50,317 bases of DNA from an uncultured Pelagibacteraceae bacterium (GTDB taxonomy: Bacteria; Pseudomonadota; Alphaproteobacteria; Pelagibacterales; Pelagibacteraceae): positions 1 to 50,317 of the forward strand of contig CABZFJ010000006.1 of NCBI GenBank assembly GCA_902524995.1. The letters are read 5' to 3'. Position 1 is the first letter of the stretch. Each line of letters opens with the position of its first letter. Made by a program: the position numbers and the translations under genes. This document shows, in pieces, positions 17,077-25,134 of this stretch. The notes beneath the pieces were generated by a model. That model saw nothing but the letters and a program-made list of their open reading frames with translations, had not been told where the DNA came from and searched no databases.

Positions 17077-17152
17077 TCCTCGGTAGCTCAGTTGGTAGAG
17101 CAGTTGACTGTTAATCAATTGGTCGCAGGTTCGAGTCCTGCCCGAGGAGCCA
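17077..17152 (+). tRNA. tRNA-Asn (anticodon GTT)
   Basis: 76 bases including the encoded CCA. The acceptor arm TCCTCGG pairs with CCGAGGA, discriminator G. The D arm contains AGCTCAGTTGGTAGAGC, the anticodon loop is CTGTTAA with GTT at 17110-17112, and the T arm is GCAGGTTCGAGTCCTGC. It ends 13 bases before the 3' end of the convergent XRE regulator gene. The T-rich DNA after the CCA reads against that gene, and no clear terminator hairpin is seen. Confidence 0.97.
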
Positions 17153-17165
17153 ATAAAAAAATTAA

Positions 17166-17537
17166 TTATCCAGTTTTAGAAATATTTACCTGATTGATCT
17201 GAATGTTTTTAGTAAACTTAATCTTTTGATCTTGAGTAAGTTCAGAATAAACTTTAACTAAAAAATTGTAGTTTACGTTCATATGACCTTCTTTAGATTT
17301 TTCTAAGTTTATTAAATATTCTGAAAAATCTTCAAAAAAATAGTTAATTGGAACTTTAAGATAATTAGATAGCTGTAATAATCTAATAGAACTTACGCCA
17401 TTTGTTCCTTTTTCATATTTTTGAATTTGTTGAAATGTCACATTTATTGCTTTTGCGACTTTAGTTTGAGTCAAACCTAAAGCCAAACGTCTAAGTTTTA
17501 GTTTATTCCCTAGATGTTTATTGAAATTTTCTTCCAT
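17166..17537 (-). CDS. XRE-family helix-turn-helix transcriptional regulator
   Basis: 123 residues from the ATG at 17537 (a TTG codon directly upstream is the alternative). The N-terminal Cro/C1-type helix-turn-helix spans about residues 11-60: KLKLRRLALGLTQTKVAKAI, then the recognition region FQQIQKYEKGTNGVSSIRLL and LKVPINYFFED. The sequence is the common alphaproteobacterial type with FQQxQKYEKGxN, seen as free-standing regulators in many genomes. The C-terminal half has no recognised domain. An AGAGGGG ribosome site lies 7-8 bases upstream. It sits between tRNA-Asn and the aap operon; its targets are unknown. Confidence 0.85.
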   Translation of the reverse strand: MEENFNKHLGNKLKLRRLALGLTQTKVAKAINVTFQQIQKYEKGTNGVSSIRLLQLSNYLKVPINYFFEDFSEYLINLEKSKEGHMNVNYNFLVKVYSELTQDQKIKFTKNIQINQVNISKTG

Positions 17538-17682
17538 CAAAGACCCCTCTTTAATTAAAATAATAAGTTGAGTTAATAGAAATCAAAAAGTTATTTCAAG
17601 TAAAATAATTTTAAAAATGAATAATAATTTTAGAGTTTTAATAAACCTGTCAAGCTACTTTTTAGCAATATAGTTATAGTTT

Positions 17683-18417
17683 TTATAATATTTGGCTCAA
17701 AAAAAGCTTTGTTCTATCACTTTTTGGGTTAGCAAAAAACTCGTTTGTTTCTGCTTGTTCTACAATCATACCTTCATCCATAAAAATAACTTCATCTGCA
17801 ACCTCTTTTGCAAACCCCATCTCGTGTGTTACAACAATCATGGTCATACCAGCCTTAGCTAAATTAACCATTGCATCTAAAACTTCTTTAATCATTTCAG
17901 GGTCTAATGCAGATGTCGGTTCATCAAAAAGCATTATTTTTGGCTCCATACATAGTGCTCTAGCTATTGCACATCTTTGTTGTTGACCACCAGAGAGTTG
18001 GCCTGGATATTTATATGCTTGATCAACTATCTGAACTTTTTCTAAATGCTTTAAAGCTAATGCTTCAGCATCCTTTTTAGGCATTTTTTTTACCCAAATA
18101 GGCGCTAACGTACAATTATCTAATATTGATAAATGTGGAAATAAATTAAATTGTTGAAAAACCATTCCAACCTCAGCTCTTATTTGCTCTATGTTCTTCG
18201 TTTCTTCTGTTAGTTCAGTTCCATCAACAACAATTGATCCTTCTTGATGTTCTTCAAGTCTATTAATGCATCTGATTAATGTAGATTTACCTGAACCAGA
18301 TGGGCCACAGACAACAATTTTTTTATTCTTTTCTACATCTAAATTAATATTTTTTAAGACCTGGAAATCTCCAAACCATTTGTTCATTTCTTTTATTTGA
18401 ATTATTTTATCTGACAT
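17683..18417 (-). CDS. aapP: General L-amino-acid ABC transporter ATP-binding protein
   Basis: 244-residue ATPase of the polar amino-acid ABC family. Walker A is GPSGSGKST, the Q-loop is in [11 protein letters not shown], the signature is [13 protein letters not shown], Walker B is [15 protein letters not shown], and the switch His is in [13 protein letters not shown]. Its start codon shares one base with the aapM stop. It is the last gene of aapJQMP and energises import of many L-amino acids, a leading nutrient source for SAR11-type cells. Between its stop and the XRE gene are 142 bases of A/T-rich DNA with no strong terminator. Confidence 0.94.
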   Translation of the reverse strand: MSDKIIQIKEMNKWFGDFQVLKNINLDVEKNKKIVVCGPSGSGKSTLIRCINRLEEHQEGSIVVDGTELTEETKNIEQIRAEVGMVFQQFNLFPHLSILDNCTLAPIWVKKMPKKDAEALALKHLEKVQIVDQAYKYPGQLSGGQQQRCAIARALCMEPKIMLFDEPTSALDPEMIKEVLDAMVNLAKAGMTMIVVTHEMGFAKEVADEVIFMDEGMIVEQAETNEFFANPKSDRTKLFLSQIL

Positions 18418-19859
18418 TATCTTTCAGTTTTATATTTTTGTTCTAAATTATAACTATATTTACTCATTGCATAGCAAATAATAAAAAATACTATTGATGC
18501 AAACACATACCCTTCCATTGCAAATCCTAACCATTCAGGATTTGTTTTTGCTAAATTAAGCATTCCTACAATTTCCAAGAGTCCTACAACAAAAATTAGA
18601 GGTGTATCTTTTACAAGTGCCAAAAATGTATTTGCTATACCCGGAATTACTAGTTTAAGAGCTTGTGGTAAAATAACAAGAATATGCATTTTCCAGTAAC
18701 CCATTCCTAAAGATTTTGCAGCATCATATTGCCCTCTAGGTAAAGCCTGTAGACCACCTCGAATTACCTCAGCTACATAAGCAGCTTCAAATAACGATAT
18801 AGCAATAATAACTCTTACTAGTTTATCAATAAACATGTCCTCTGGTAGAAACATTGGAAACATAACAGACGACATAAATAAAACTGTTATTAAAGGAACA
18901 CCTCTCCAAAATTCTATAAAACCTATGGAAATATATTTAATAATAGGTAAATCAGATCTTCTTCCTAAAGATAAGAATAATCCTACTGGAAAACAGAATA
19001 TTAAACAGAAAAATGAAACTATAAATGTTAATGATAATCCACCCCAAGCACCTGTTTCAACCCATTCAAAAGCTTGTATCTTTCCTAATTCAATTAATTC
19101 TTCGTAAAAAAATACATACTTTAATAATATATAAATTGTGATCGGTATTATTAAAAAATAATACATTTTAAATTTCGAGGGGATAAAAAAACCTATTACT
19201 ATAGAGATCACTGCTGCAATAATTCCATATGAAAAATCAAAGAATATTGGGCCACCTGAAATAAAAAAGAATATAAATAAAAAAGCAATTACTGGATAAA
19301 CAACAACATAATATAATGTTAGATATTTTTTAAATTTTTCTGATGCAAAAAATCCTACTCCGCCAAGAAAAGCAAGAGCGATAAATGATAAATTTATTCT
19401 CCACTGTTCTGCATTTGGATACATTCCATACATGAATCTGTTAAACCAGGTTTTTATATATGCCCAACATGCGCCAGATCCTGAACAAGCATCTTTTGAA
19501 TCACCGGCAAAATTTGCATCGATTATAAACCAACTTAAAAGCGGTGGCATCGATTTTATAACTGCAAAAATAATTAATAAGGATAAAAAAGCATTAAATT
19601 TATTTGTATTAATATTTTTATTAATTATATCCAAAAATCTTATTCCTGAATATTCAATTCTAATTAAGTGTAAACCAATAAAACCTATTATTAAGGGCAA
19701 AAAGTAACTTATTGTTCCTGGTAGAAACCTAGTTAAATCTAAACTAAAAAAAGAGTTTAAAAATACAATTAAAATACTTAAAGAAAATAAACTAATACCT
19801 GAATACAAATATGTATATAAATTATTTTTGTCTGGTGATAAAAAATTTAATTTACTCAT
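18417..19859 (-). CDS. aapM: General L-amino-acid ABC transporter permease AapM, enlarged
   Basis: 480-residue inner-membrane permease. The C-terminal half is a normal HisM-type domain: [79 protein letters not shown] and [13 protein letters not shown]. Upstream are the family's loop residues [15 protein letters not shown] and YPNAEQWR. Rhizobial AapM is about 384 residues. Here an extra N-terminal hydrophobic part (about residues 1-85) and a longer hydrophobic stretch between about 180 and 255 account for the difference. It pairs with AapQ to form the channel, and both junctions are one-base stop/start overlaps. Confidence 0.92.
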   Translation of the reverse strand: MSKLNFLSPDKNNLYTYLYSGISLFSLSILIVFLNSFFSLDLTRFLPGTISYFLPLIIGFIGLHLIRIEYSGIRFLDIINKNINTNKFNAFLSLLIIFAVIKSMPPLLSWFIIDANFAGDSKDACSGSGACWAYIKTWFNRFMYGMYPNAEQWRINLSFIALAFLGGVGFFASEKFKKYLTLYYVVVYPVIAFLFIFFFISGGPIFFDFSYGIIAAVISIVIGFFIPSKFKMYYFLIIPITIYILLKYVFFYEELIELGKIQAFEWVETGAWGGLSLTFIVSFFCLIFCFPVGLFLSLGRRSDLPIIKYISIGFIEFWRGVPLITVLFMSSVMFPMFLPEDMFIDKLVRVIIAISLFEAAYVAEVIRGGLQALPRGQYDAAKSLGMGYWKMHILVILPQALKLVIPGIANTFLALVKDTPLIFVVGLLEIVGMLNLAKTNPEWLGFAMEGYVFASIVFFIICYAMSKYSYNLEQKYKTER

Positions 19860-21004
19860 TATTTTTCTTTAATAGCTATTTTTTTATTATACCAATTCAT
19901 AAATATTGAGATTGTTATGCTTAGAGTTAAATAAGTTAACATTGTTATTGAAACAATCTCTATTGCTCTTCCTGTTTGCATCAAAGCAGTACCTGCAAAG
20001 ACTAGTACTAGGTCTGGATATGCAATAGCAGCAGCAAGTGAAGAATTTTTTGTTAAATTTAGATATTGATTTGTTGTAGGTGGAATTATAATCCTCAAAG
20101 CTTGTGGCATAACAACTAATTTAAGAACTTGATTAGGTGTTAAACCGATTGATGCAGCTGCCTCTTTTTGTCCTTTATTTACTCCTTGAACACCAGCCCT
20201 CACACATTCTGCTATAAAAGTTGCTGTATACAAAGATAAAGCTAATGCTAATGAAATTAATTCAGGTGGTAATTTAAGCCCGCCTATATAAGTAAAAGAT
20301 GTTTGTGATAATTGTTCAATAACTGGTATTTCAATCGATGCACTAACTCCACCTAATAAAAAGCTTAATAATGGTAAAATAATTAAAAGACCAATTGATA
20401 TTGATAAAACTGGTGTTTGAATACCTTGATTTTCCTGTTTTTTTTTTGAGTATAATCTAACAAAAACTATTGAGATGATTGCTGCAATAATTGAATAAAT
20501 AAAAATATTTAGATTATTCCAAACAAAAGCTGGAACAAAAAAACCTTTAATAGTTAAAAAGAAAACCCCAAAGATAGGTTCTGCTTTTTCAGGTAAAGGT
20601 AATGCTCTTAAAGCAGCGAAATACCAAAAAAATATTTGTAGTAGCAAAGGAATATTTCTAAAGAACTCAACATAAATTGCTGCGGTTCTTTCAATTAGAT
20701 AATTATTTGATAATCTAGCTATTCCAACAACAACTCCGATTATTGTTGCAAATACAATTCCTATAACTGAAACTAAAATAGTATTTAATAATCCAACAAG
20801 ATAGGCTCTAAAATAAGAATGTGAGCCGTCATATTCTATAAGAGAGAATTGAACGTCAAATGAAGACTCTTGAGATAAAAATCCATAACCAAATGTAATT
20901 CCCCTGTTTTCCATATTAACTTGGGCGTTATATGAAAAGAAACCAAATATTAAGATAACAACAATTAGCGTAAGTAACTGGGGTAATATTTTTTTAAAAT
21001 TCAC
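19859..21004 (-). CDS. aapQ: General L-amino-acid ABC transporter permease AapQ
   Basis: 381-residue HisM-type permease. Characteristic parts are NMENRGITFGYGFL with the following periplasmic loop, YFRAYLVGLLNTILVSVIG, IYVEFFRNIPLLLQIFFWYF, TATFIAECVRAGVQGVNKGQ and the EAA-type loop EAAASIGLTPNQVLKLVVMPQALR, followed by TKNSSLAAAIAYPDLV. It forms the heterodimeric membrane part with AapM. A terminator-like hairpin lies between it and the upstream aapJ, so its transcription probably depends on partial read-through. Confidence 0.94.
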   Translation of the reverse strand: MNFKKILPQLLTLIVVILIFGFFSYNAQVNMENRGITFGYGFLSQESSFDVQFSLIEYDGSHSYFRAYLVGLLNTILVSVIGIVFATIIGVVVGIARLSNNYLIERTAAIYVEFFRNIPLLLQIFFWYFAALRALPLPEKAEPIFGVFFLTIKGFFVPAFVWNNLNIFIYSIIAAIISIVFVRLYSKKKQENQGIQTPVLSISIGLLIILPLLSFLLGGVSASIEIPVIEQLSQTSFTYIGGLKLPPELISLALALSLYTATFIAECVRAGVQGVNKGQKEAAASIGLTPNQVLKLVVMPQALRIIIPPTTNQYLNLTKNSSLAAAIAYPDLVLVFAGTALMQTGRAIEIVSITMLTYLTLSITISIFMNWYNKKIAIKEK

Positions 21005-21028
21005 AATTAAGTATGGTTTATAAAAAAA

Positions 21029-21050
21029 AGGGCTAGAAAAATCTAGCCCT
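21029..21050 (-). terminator. Hairpin with U-tract between aapJ and aapQ (intrinsic terminator / processing site)
   Basis: AGGGCTAGA (21029-21037) and TCTAGCCCT (21042-21050) form a perfect 9-base stem with a 4-base loop. On the minus strand the stem is followed by a run of eight T. It is far more G/C-rich than its surroundings. It lies 26 bases after the aapJ stop and 25 before the aapQ start, so it would let the binding protein be made in excess over the permeases. Confidence 0.88.
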
Positions 21051-21075
21051 CTTTGTATTCCTTTTTTAAAAAGAA

Positions 21076-22116
21076 TTATCTTGCTGGTGGTACGTAAAGT
21101 ATTCCACCTTTAGTCCATAACTGATTTGGACCTCTGTCAGGTAGAATTCCAGTATCAGCTATATTTCTTTTATAGCTTTCACCGTAGTTACCAACTTGCT
21201 TGATTATTCTTAAACTCCACTCATTATCTAAACCTAGAGCAGCTCCTAATTCACCTTCGGCGCCAACTAGTCTTTTAACAGCTGGATTATCTGAAGTTTT
21301 CATCATATCAGCATTTGCTGAAGTTACGCCATACTCCTCAGCTTCTATCATAGTGTTTAGTGACCATCTCACGATATCTTCCCAAACAGAGTCACCTTGT
21401 CTAACAACTGGGCCTAATGGCTCTTTAGAAATTGTTTCAGGTAATACCATATGGTCATCTGGGTTACTCAATTTAATTCTTTGAGCAGCTAAACCAGATT
21501 TATCTGTAGTATATGTATCACATCTACCAGCATCATATGCAGCAACAACTTCATCAGCTTTTTCAAAAGTGACTGGCTCATATTTAATTCCTTTTGAATT
21601 AAAGAAATCTCTCATATTAAGCTCTGTTGTAGTTCCAAGGTTAGTACATGCAGAAACACCAGCTTTAAAATCATTTACCGATGAAATTCCTGAATTTTTT
21701 CTAACCATAAAACCTTGGCCGTCATAGAAGTTTACTCCTACGAAAGTAAGACCGATATCCGCATCTCTTGAAAGAGTCCATGTAGTATTTCTAGATAGAA
21801 TATCTATCTCGTTAGATGTTAGTGCAGTGAATCGTTCTTTAGCACTTAGCGGAGTAAATTTAACTTTACTTGCATCACCTAGTACTGCAGCAGCTACTGC
21901 TCTACATACATCAACGTCAACACCAGTCCAGTTTCCTGCAGCATCAGCATTAGAAAATCCTGGTAGACCTTGTGAAACACCACATCTCACAAAACCTTTT
22001 TTCTGAGTGTTTTTAAGAGTTTTTGACTTTTTTGCAGCCATCGTTTCTGTTGTAAACGTAAATAAAACAGCAAACATAGCAACAACTGAAGTCAATCGTT
22101 TTACTAATTTAAACAT
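21076..22116 (-). CDS. aapJ: General L-amino-acid ABC transporter periplasmic binding protein
   Basis: 346-residue exported solute-binding protein. A signal peptide (KRLTSVVAMFAVLFTFTTET) ends near MAA at residues 26-28. The mature protein has the amino-acid-binding (SBP_bac_3) fold: GFVRCGVSQGLPGFS, GVDVDVCRAVAAAVLG, LTSNEIDILSRNTTWTLSRD, and GRCDTYTTDKSGLAAQRI. Two Cys near the N-terminus and one at ACTNLG match AapJ/BztA proteins. It captures a broad range of L-amino acids for AapQMP. An AGAGGA-like ribosome site precedes the start. Codon choice is more G/C-containing than in its neighbours, as is usual for a very highly expressed protein. Confidence 0.95.
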   Translation of the reverse strand: MFKLVKRLTSVVAMFAVLFTFTTETMAAKKSKTLKNTQKKGFVRCGVSQGLPGFSNADAAGNWTGVDVDVCRAVAAAVLGDASKVKFTPLSAKERFTALTSNEIDILSRNTTWTLSRDADIGLTFVGVNFYDGQGFMVRKNSGISSVNDFKAGVSACTNLGTTTELNMRDFFNSKGIKYEPVTFEKADEVVAAYDAGRCDTYTTDKSGLAAQRIKLSNPDDHMVLPETISKEPLGPVVRQGDSVWEDIVRWSLNTMIEAEEYGVTSANADMMKTSDNPAVKRLVGAEGELGAALGLDNEWSLRIIKQVGNYGESYKRNIADTGILPDRGPNQLWTKGGILYVPPAR

Positions 22117-22247
22117 TATTTATTCCTCTTGTTTATTTATTTGTTAACAAATAATTCAAATTAATTTTTGAATTGTCCAAGTAAAGCAGAAACAAAGAAA
22201 CGCATCAATATCAAATAAGTCGCAAAATCTATGCCTTATTTGGATTT
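22117..22247 (-). promoter_or_regulatory. aapJ upstream/leader region with palindrome and stem-loop
   Basis: 131 bases between tRNA-Arg and aapJ. It contains a perfect palindrome TTGTTAACAA (22141-22150) and, adjacent, inverted arms AATTCAAA (22153-22160) and TTTGAATT (22167-22174) around a 6-base loop. On the minus strand these come just upstream of the ribosome site AAGAGGAAT and the aapJ ATG. They may be an operator or a leader structure controlling this major transporter. Not recognised as a known riboswitch. Confidence 0.4.
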
Positions 22248-22324
22248 TGGCGCGCTCTGAAGGATTCGAACCTTCGACCTACGGTTTAGAAAACCGTTGC
22301 TCTATCCAGCTGAGCTAAGAGCGC
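22248..22324 (-). tRNA. tRNA-Arg (anticodon TCT)
   Basis: 77 bases including the encoded CCA. On the minus strand the acceptor arm GCGCTCT pairs with AGAGCGC, discriminator G. The D arm has TAGCTCAGCTGGATAGAGC, the anticodon loop is TTTCTAA between ACGGT and ACCGT, giving TCT (plus-strand 22288-22290), and the T arm is GAAGGTTCGAATCCTTC. It reads AGA/AGG codons; AGA is the dominant Arg codon in this A/T-rich window. It lies between trkH and aapJ. Confidence 0.97.
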
Positions 22325-22347
22325 ATAAATTGACTTATAATACTAAA

Positions 22348-23757
22348 TTAATTTTTGAAAAGAAATTTTTTTAACAAAATTATGACTGATAATAGTTCAA
22401 TTCTTCCTATTATCATAAAAATTATTAATGAAATTTTACTGAATATATTAAATTTGTAAAAATCTATGTTAGCTAGATCGTACATTTCAGAGTTAACTGT
22501 ATTCATTATAGTCAAGATACCTAATTTAAAAGATGATTCAAAATCTAAATTAGAAATAGTTAGCAATATTGATATTAAGAATAAAGAAATTATAAAAATT
22601 ATTATTGCAAAAAAATATTTATTAATATCATTTATATTAGTGCTAATTTCATTTAGTGATAATTTATTTGAATAAATTTGGTTTGGTTTTGAATGAGATA
22701 ATAAATTATTCAAAGAAAACTTTATTAAAGTTAAAACTTTTATAACCCTCAAACCAGAACTCGTTGAAAAAAAAGAACCACCGAGTATCGTAAGTATAAG
22801 AAAAACAAAAACGAGATTTTTTGGTACTTGTTCAAAAGAAAGTCCAATATTTGAAACACTGCTTGAAATAGAAACAAGTACATTTAAAAAATTATTATCA
22901 TAATTGAAAAAAATAAATGATAATGCAATTACTATTAATAGATAAATTAATATATTAATATCTTCACTTAAATTATTAATATTTTTTTTTTTAAAAAAAA
23001 TTAAATTAAAAACAAAAAAAAGGCTAAAAAATGAAAATAACATCGATATAGATAGAATGATTTTACTTATATCTGTATTAAATGTAGTATCGAAATTATT
23101 ATTTGGTAAAAATCCACCAGAAGATATTATTGAAAGTGAATAGTTATAAGCATCATAAGATCGTAAATTAACTAATTTTAACATTATAAATATTAAAATT
23201 GTCATAGATAAATAGATTAATATTATTTTAAATATCTGTTTGAATATTTCTGAAGAATTTAATGAGATATAATTTGTTAAAGATCTTTTCAAATTTTCGT
23301 CGAATAGATCAATAAGTAATAATATTGAGAATAAAAAGTATAAACCACCTATCCATTGTGAACTCGATCTCCAAAGAATTAAGGTTTGATCTAATTCATC
23401 CAAATCGTTAAAGATCGTAAATCCTGTAGAAGTAAAACCAGAAATTGCCTCAAAATAACAATTTACCAAACTTAAATTTTCTATATTAAAATAATAAGGA
23501 ATGGATATTGATATGGGTAGGATTATGTAGCCAATTAAAACAATTTGAATTCTCTCAAACAAGTTAATTTTCTCATATTTATATTTTTTAAATAGTACTA
23601 GAAAAAGGCCGATTATCAGTGATATTGTAAATGTGAAAATATAATTATTAAGATTATCTAAAAGATTAAAATAATAAGAATAAATAATATTGAAAAATGA
23701 AAAAAAACTAATGACAAGAAAAAAAATGCCAAAATATTTTAGGCTGAAAATGTTCAT
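22348..23757 (-). CDS. trkH: Potassium uptake protein, TrkH/KtrB family
   Basis: 469-residue potassium channel-like transporter with about ten helices. Selectivity-filter-type segments of the family are seen: ISGFTSTGFTIFND after the pore helix CYFEAISG, SIISSGGFLPNNNFD, SSSVSNIGLSFEQVP and NTVNSEMYDLANIDFY. FSTSSGLRVIKVLTL is the conserved loop after the third repeat. It forms the membrane part of a Trk system gated by the TrkA protein encoded 3 bases upstream. The fourth repeat keeps little of the Gly filter, as is common in TrkH. Confidence 0.9.
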   Translation of the reverse strand: MNIFSLKYFGIFFLVISFFSFFNIIYSYYFNLLDNLNNYIFTFTISLIIGLFLVLFKKYKYEKINLFERIQIVLIGYIILPISISIPYYFNIENLSLVNCYFEAISGFTSTGFTIFNDLDELDQTLILWRSSSQWIGGLYFLFSILLLIDLFDENLKRSLTNYISLNSSEIFKQIFKIILIYLSMTILIFIMLKLVNLRSYDAYNYSLSIISSGGFLPNNNFDTTFNTDISKIILSISMLFSFFSLFFVFNLIFFKKKNINNLSEDINILIYLLIVIALSFIFFNYDNNFLNVLVSISSSVSNIGLSFEQVPKNLVFVFLILTILGGSFFSTSSGLRVIKVLTLIKFSLNNLLSHSKPNQIYSNKLSLNEISTNINDINKYFFAIIIFIISLFLISILLTISNLDFESSFKLGILTIMNTVNSEMYDLANIDFYKFNIFSKISLIIFMIIGRIELLSVIILLKKFLFKN

Positions 23758-23760
23758 TTA

Positions 23761-25134
23761 TTAGACTGAGCTAATTCTAAATAAATTTTCTACCAAAGTT
23801 AACTGGTCTCTTTTAGCTAACAATACAACTGTATCATCTTTCTGAAATATGTATTTAGATGAAGGAAGTATAAACTTATTATTTCTTAAAATTGCACCTA
23901 CGCGAATTTCATCAGGCAAGTCTGCATTTTTCAGCTCTTTATTAATTAATTCTGATGTTTCTAAGATATCTGCTTCAATAACTTCATATTCACCATTTAA
24001 AATTGTGTAAGCATTCTCGATTGTACCCTTATGTACATGTTTCAATATACTAGAAACCGTACTCATTCGAGGATCAATTAAATCATCAATTTTTAAAGAG
24101 GATTGCAAAAGTGAATAATTAGGTTTATTTACTAAGGCCATAGTTCTTTTATCTTTCGAAAACTTTTCAACAAGAACACTTACCATAAGATTATCTTCAT
24201 CATCATTAGTTAAAGCTAAAACAGTTTCTACTTCATCTAAGTTAGCTTCATTTAGAACATCTTCATCCAAACCATTTCCATTTATAACAATTGTATCATT
24301 CAAATAATTTGCAATAAATTCTGCTCTATTTTTATCCTTCTCAATAATTTTTACTCTAGCTTCCTCAAAATTGTTTTCAATGTTTGAAGCGAGATTAAAT
24401 CCAATGTTACCACCGCCAATAATTAATATTTTATTTGCAATTTTTTCATTATGTCCAAAGACCTTAAGAGTTTCTTCCATTTGATTTGAATTAACGATTA
24501 CATAAGCTTTATCATTATGTTTTAATTTGTCGTCTTTTTTTAATATTTTAAAACTTTCATCTCTAATAACACCTAATATATACGCATTTAAATTTGGGAA
24601 CTTATTTGTTAATTCTTTAAGTTTAGTTTCATGTATTGGACATTTTTCATCAATTAAAATTTCTAATAATCTGATTTTATTTTCTGCAAAAGGTACATTA
24701 TCTAAAGCTCCTGGTGCTTCTAGCTTTCTTTGCAATGATTTAGCAATTTCTAGTTCGGGTGAAATAACATAATCTATTGGTAAATTTTCTTTATTAAAAA
24801 GTGTTGAAAATTTAGGATCTAAATATTCTTGGGATCTTATTCGAGCGATCTTTTTAGGTACTTTAAATAATGAATATGCAATTTGACAAATAAGCATATT
24901 TATTTCATCATTTCTTGTCACAGCTATCAACATGTCAGCTTCGGATGTATTTGCACGGTCTAAAATTTCAGGAGATGTTGCTTTGCCTACAATTGCTTTA
25001 ACATCTAAAGACTCATTTATCTTTTGAATATCTTCACTTGATTGATCAATAACAGTAATAGAATGATTTTGTTCTGTTAGTAATTTAGCTATAGTAAAAC
25101 CTACTCTACCTGCTCCACAAATTATTATATTCAT
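23761..25134 (-). CDS. trkA: Trk potassium transport regulatory protein TrkA
   Basis: 457-residue peripheral membrane protein that binds NAD(H) or other nucleotides and gates TrkH. Two Rossmann RCK_N domains are clear: IIICGAGRVGFTIAKLL at residue 3 and ILIIGGGNIGFNLASNIE near 232. Each is followed by a smaller RCK_C domain (around 150-220 and 375-455). Acidic adenosine-ribose-binding residues follow the Gly loops (ITVIDQSSED; VKIIEKDKNRAEF). Its ATG shares one base with the ntrX stop. The link of trkA to the ntrYX two-component genes is an old alphaproteobacterial arrangement. Confidence 0.95.
   Translation of the reverse strand: MNIIICGAGRVGFTIAKLLTEQNHSITVIDQSSEDIQKINESLDVKAIVGKATSPEILDRANTSEADMLIAVTRNDEINMLICQIAYSLFKVPKKIARIRSQEYLDPKFSTLFNKENLPIDYVISPELEIAKSLQRKLEAPGALDNVPFAENKIRLLEILIDEKCPIHETKLKELTNKFPNLNAYILGVIRDESFKILKKDDKLKHNDKAYVIVNSNQMEETLKVFGHNEKIANKILIIGGGNIGFNLASNIENNFEEARVKIIEKDKNRAEFIANYLNDTIVINGNGLDEDVLNEANLDEVETVLALTNDDEDNLMVSVLVEKFSKDKRTMALVNKPNYSLLQSSLKIDDLIDPRMSTVSSILKHVHKGTIENAYTILNGEYEVIEADILETSELINKELKNADLPDEIRVGAILRNNKFILPSSKYIFQKDDTVVLLAKRDQLTLVENLFRISSV

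Noticed and set aside
16835..17165. tRNA-flanked genomic island or attachment site near tRNA-Cys/tRNA-Asn
   Set aside because: No integrase, no duplicated tRNA 3' end was seen, and the neighbours are ordinary chromosomal genes.
17617..17673. An 18-codon frame starting ATG between the XRE gene and aapP
   Set aside because: Too short, no ribosome site, and A/T-rich DNA produces such frames by chance.
22117..22247. Glycine or SAM riboswitch upstream of aapJ
   Set aside because: Only a palindrome and a short A/T-rich stem are present; the conserved cores of those riboswitches were not found.
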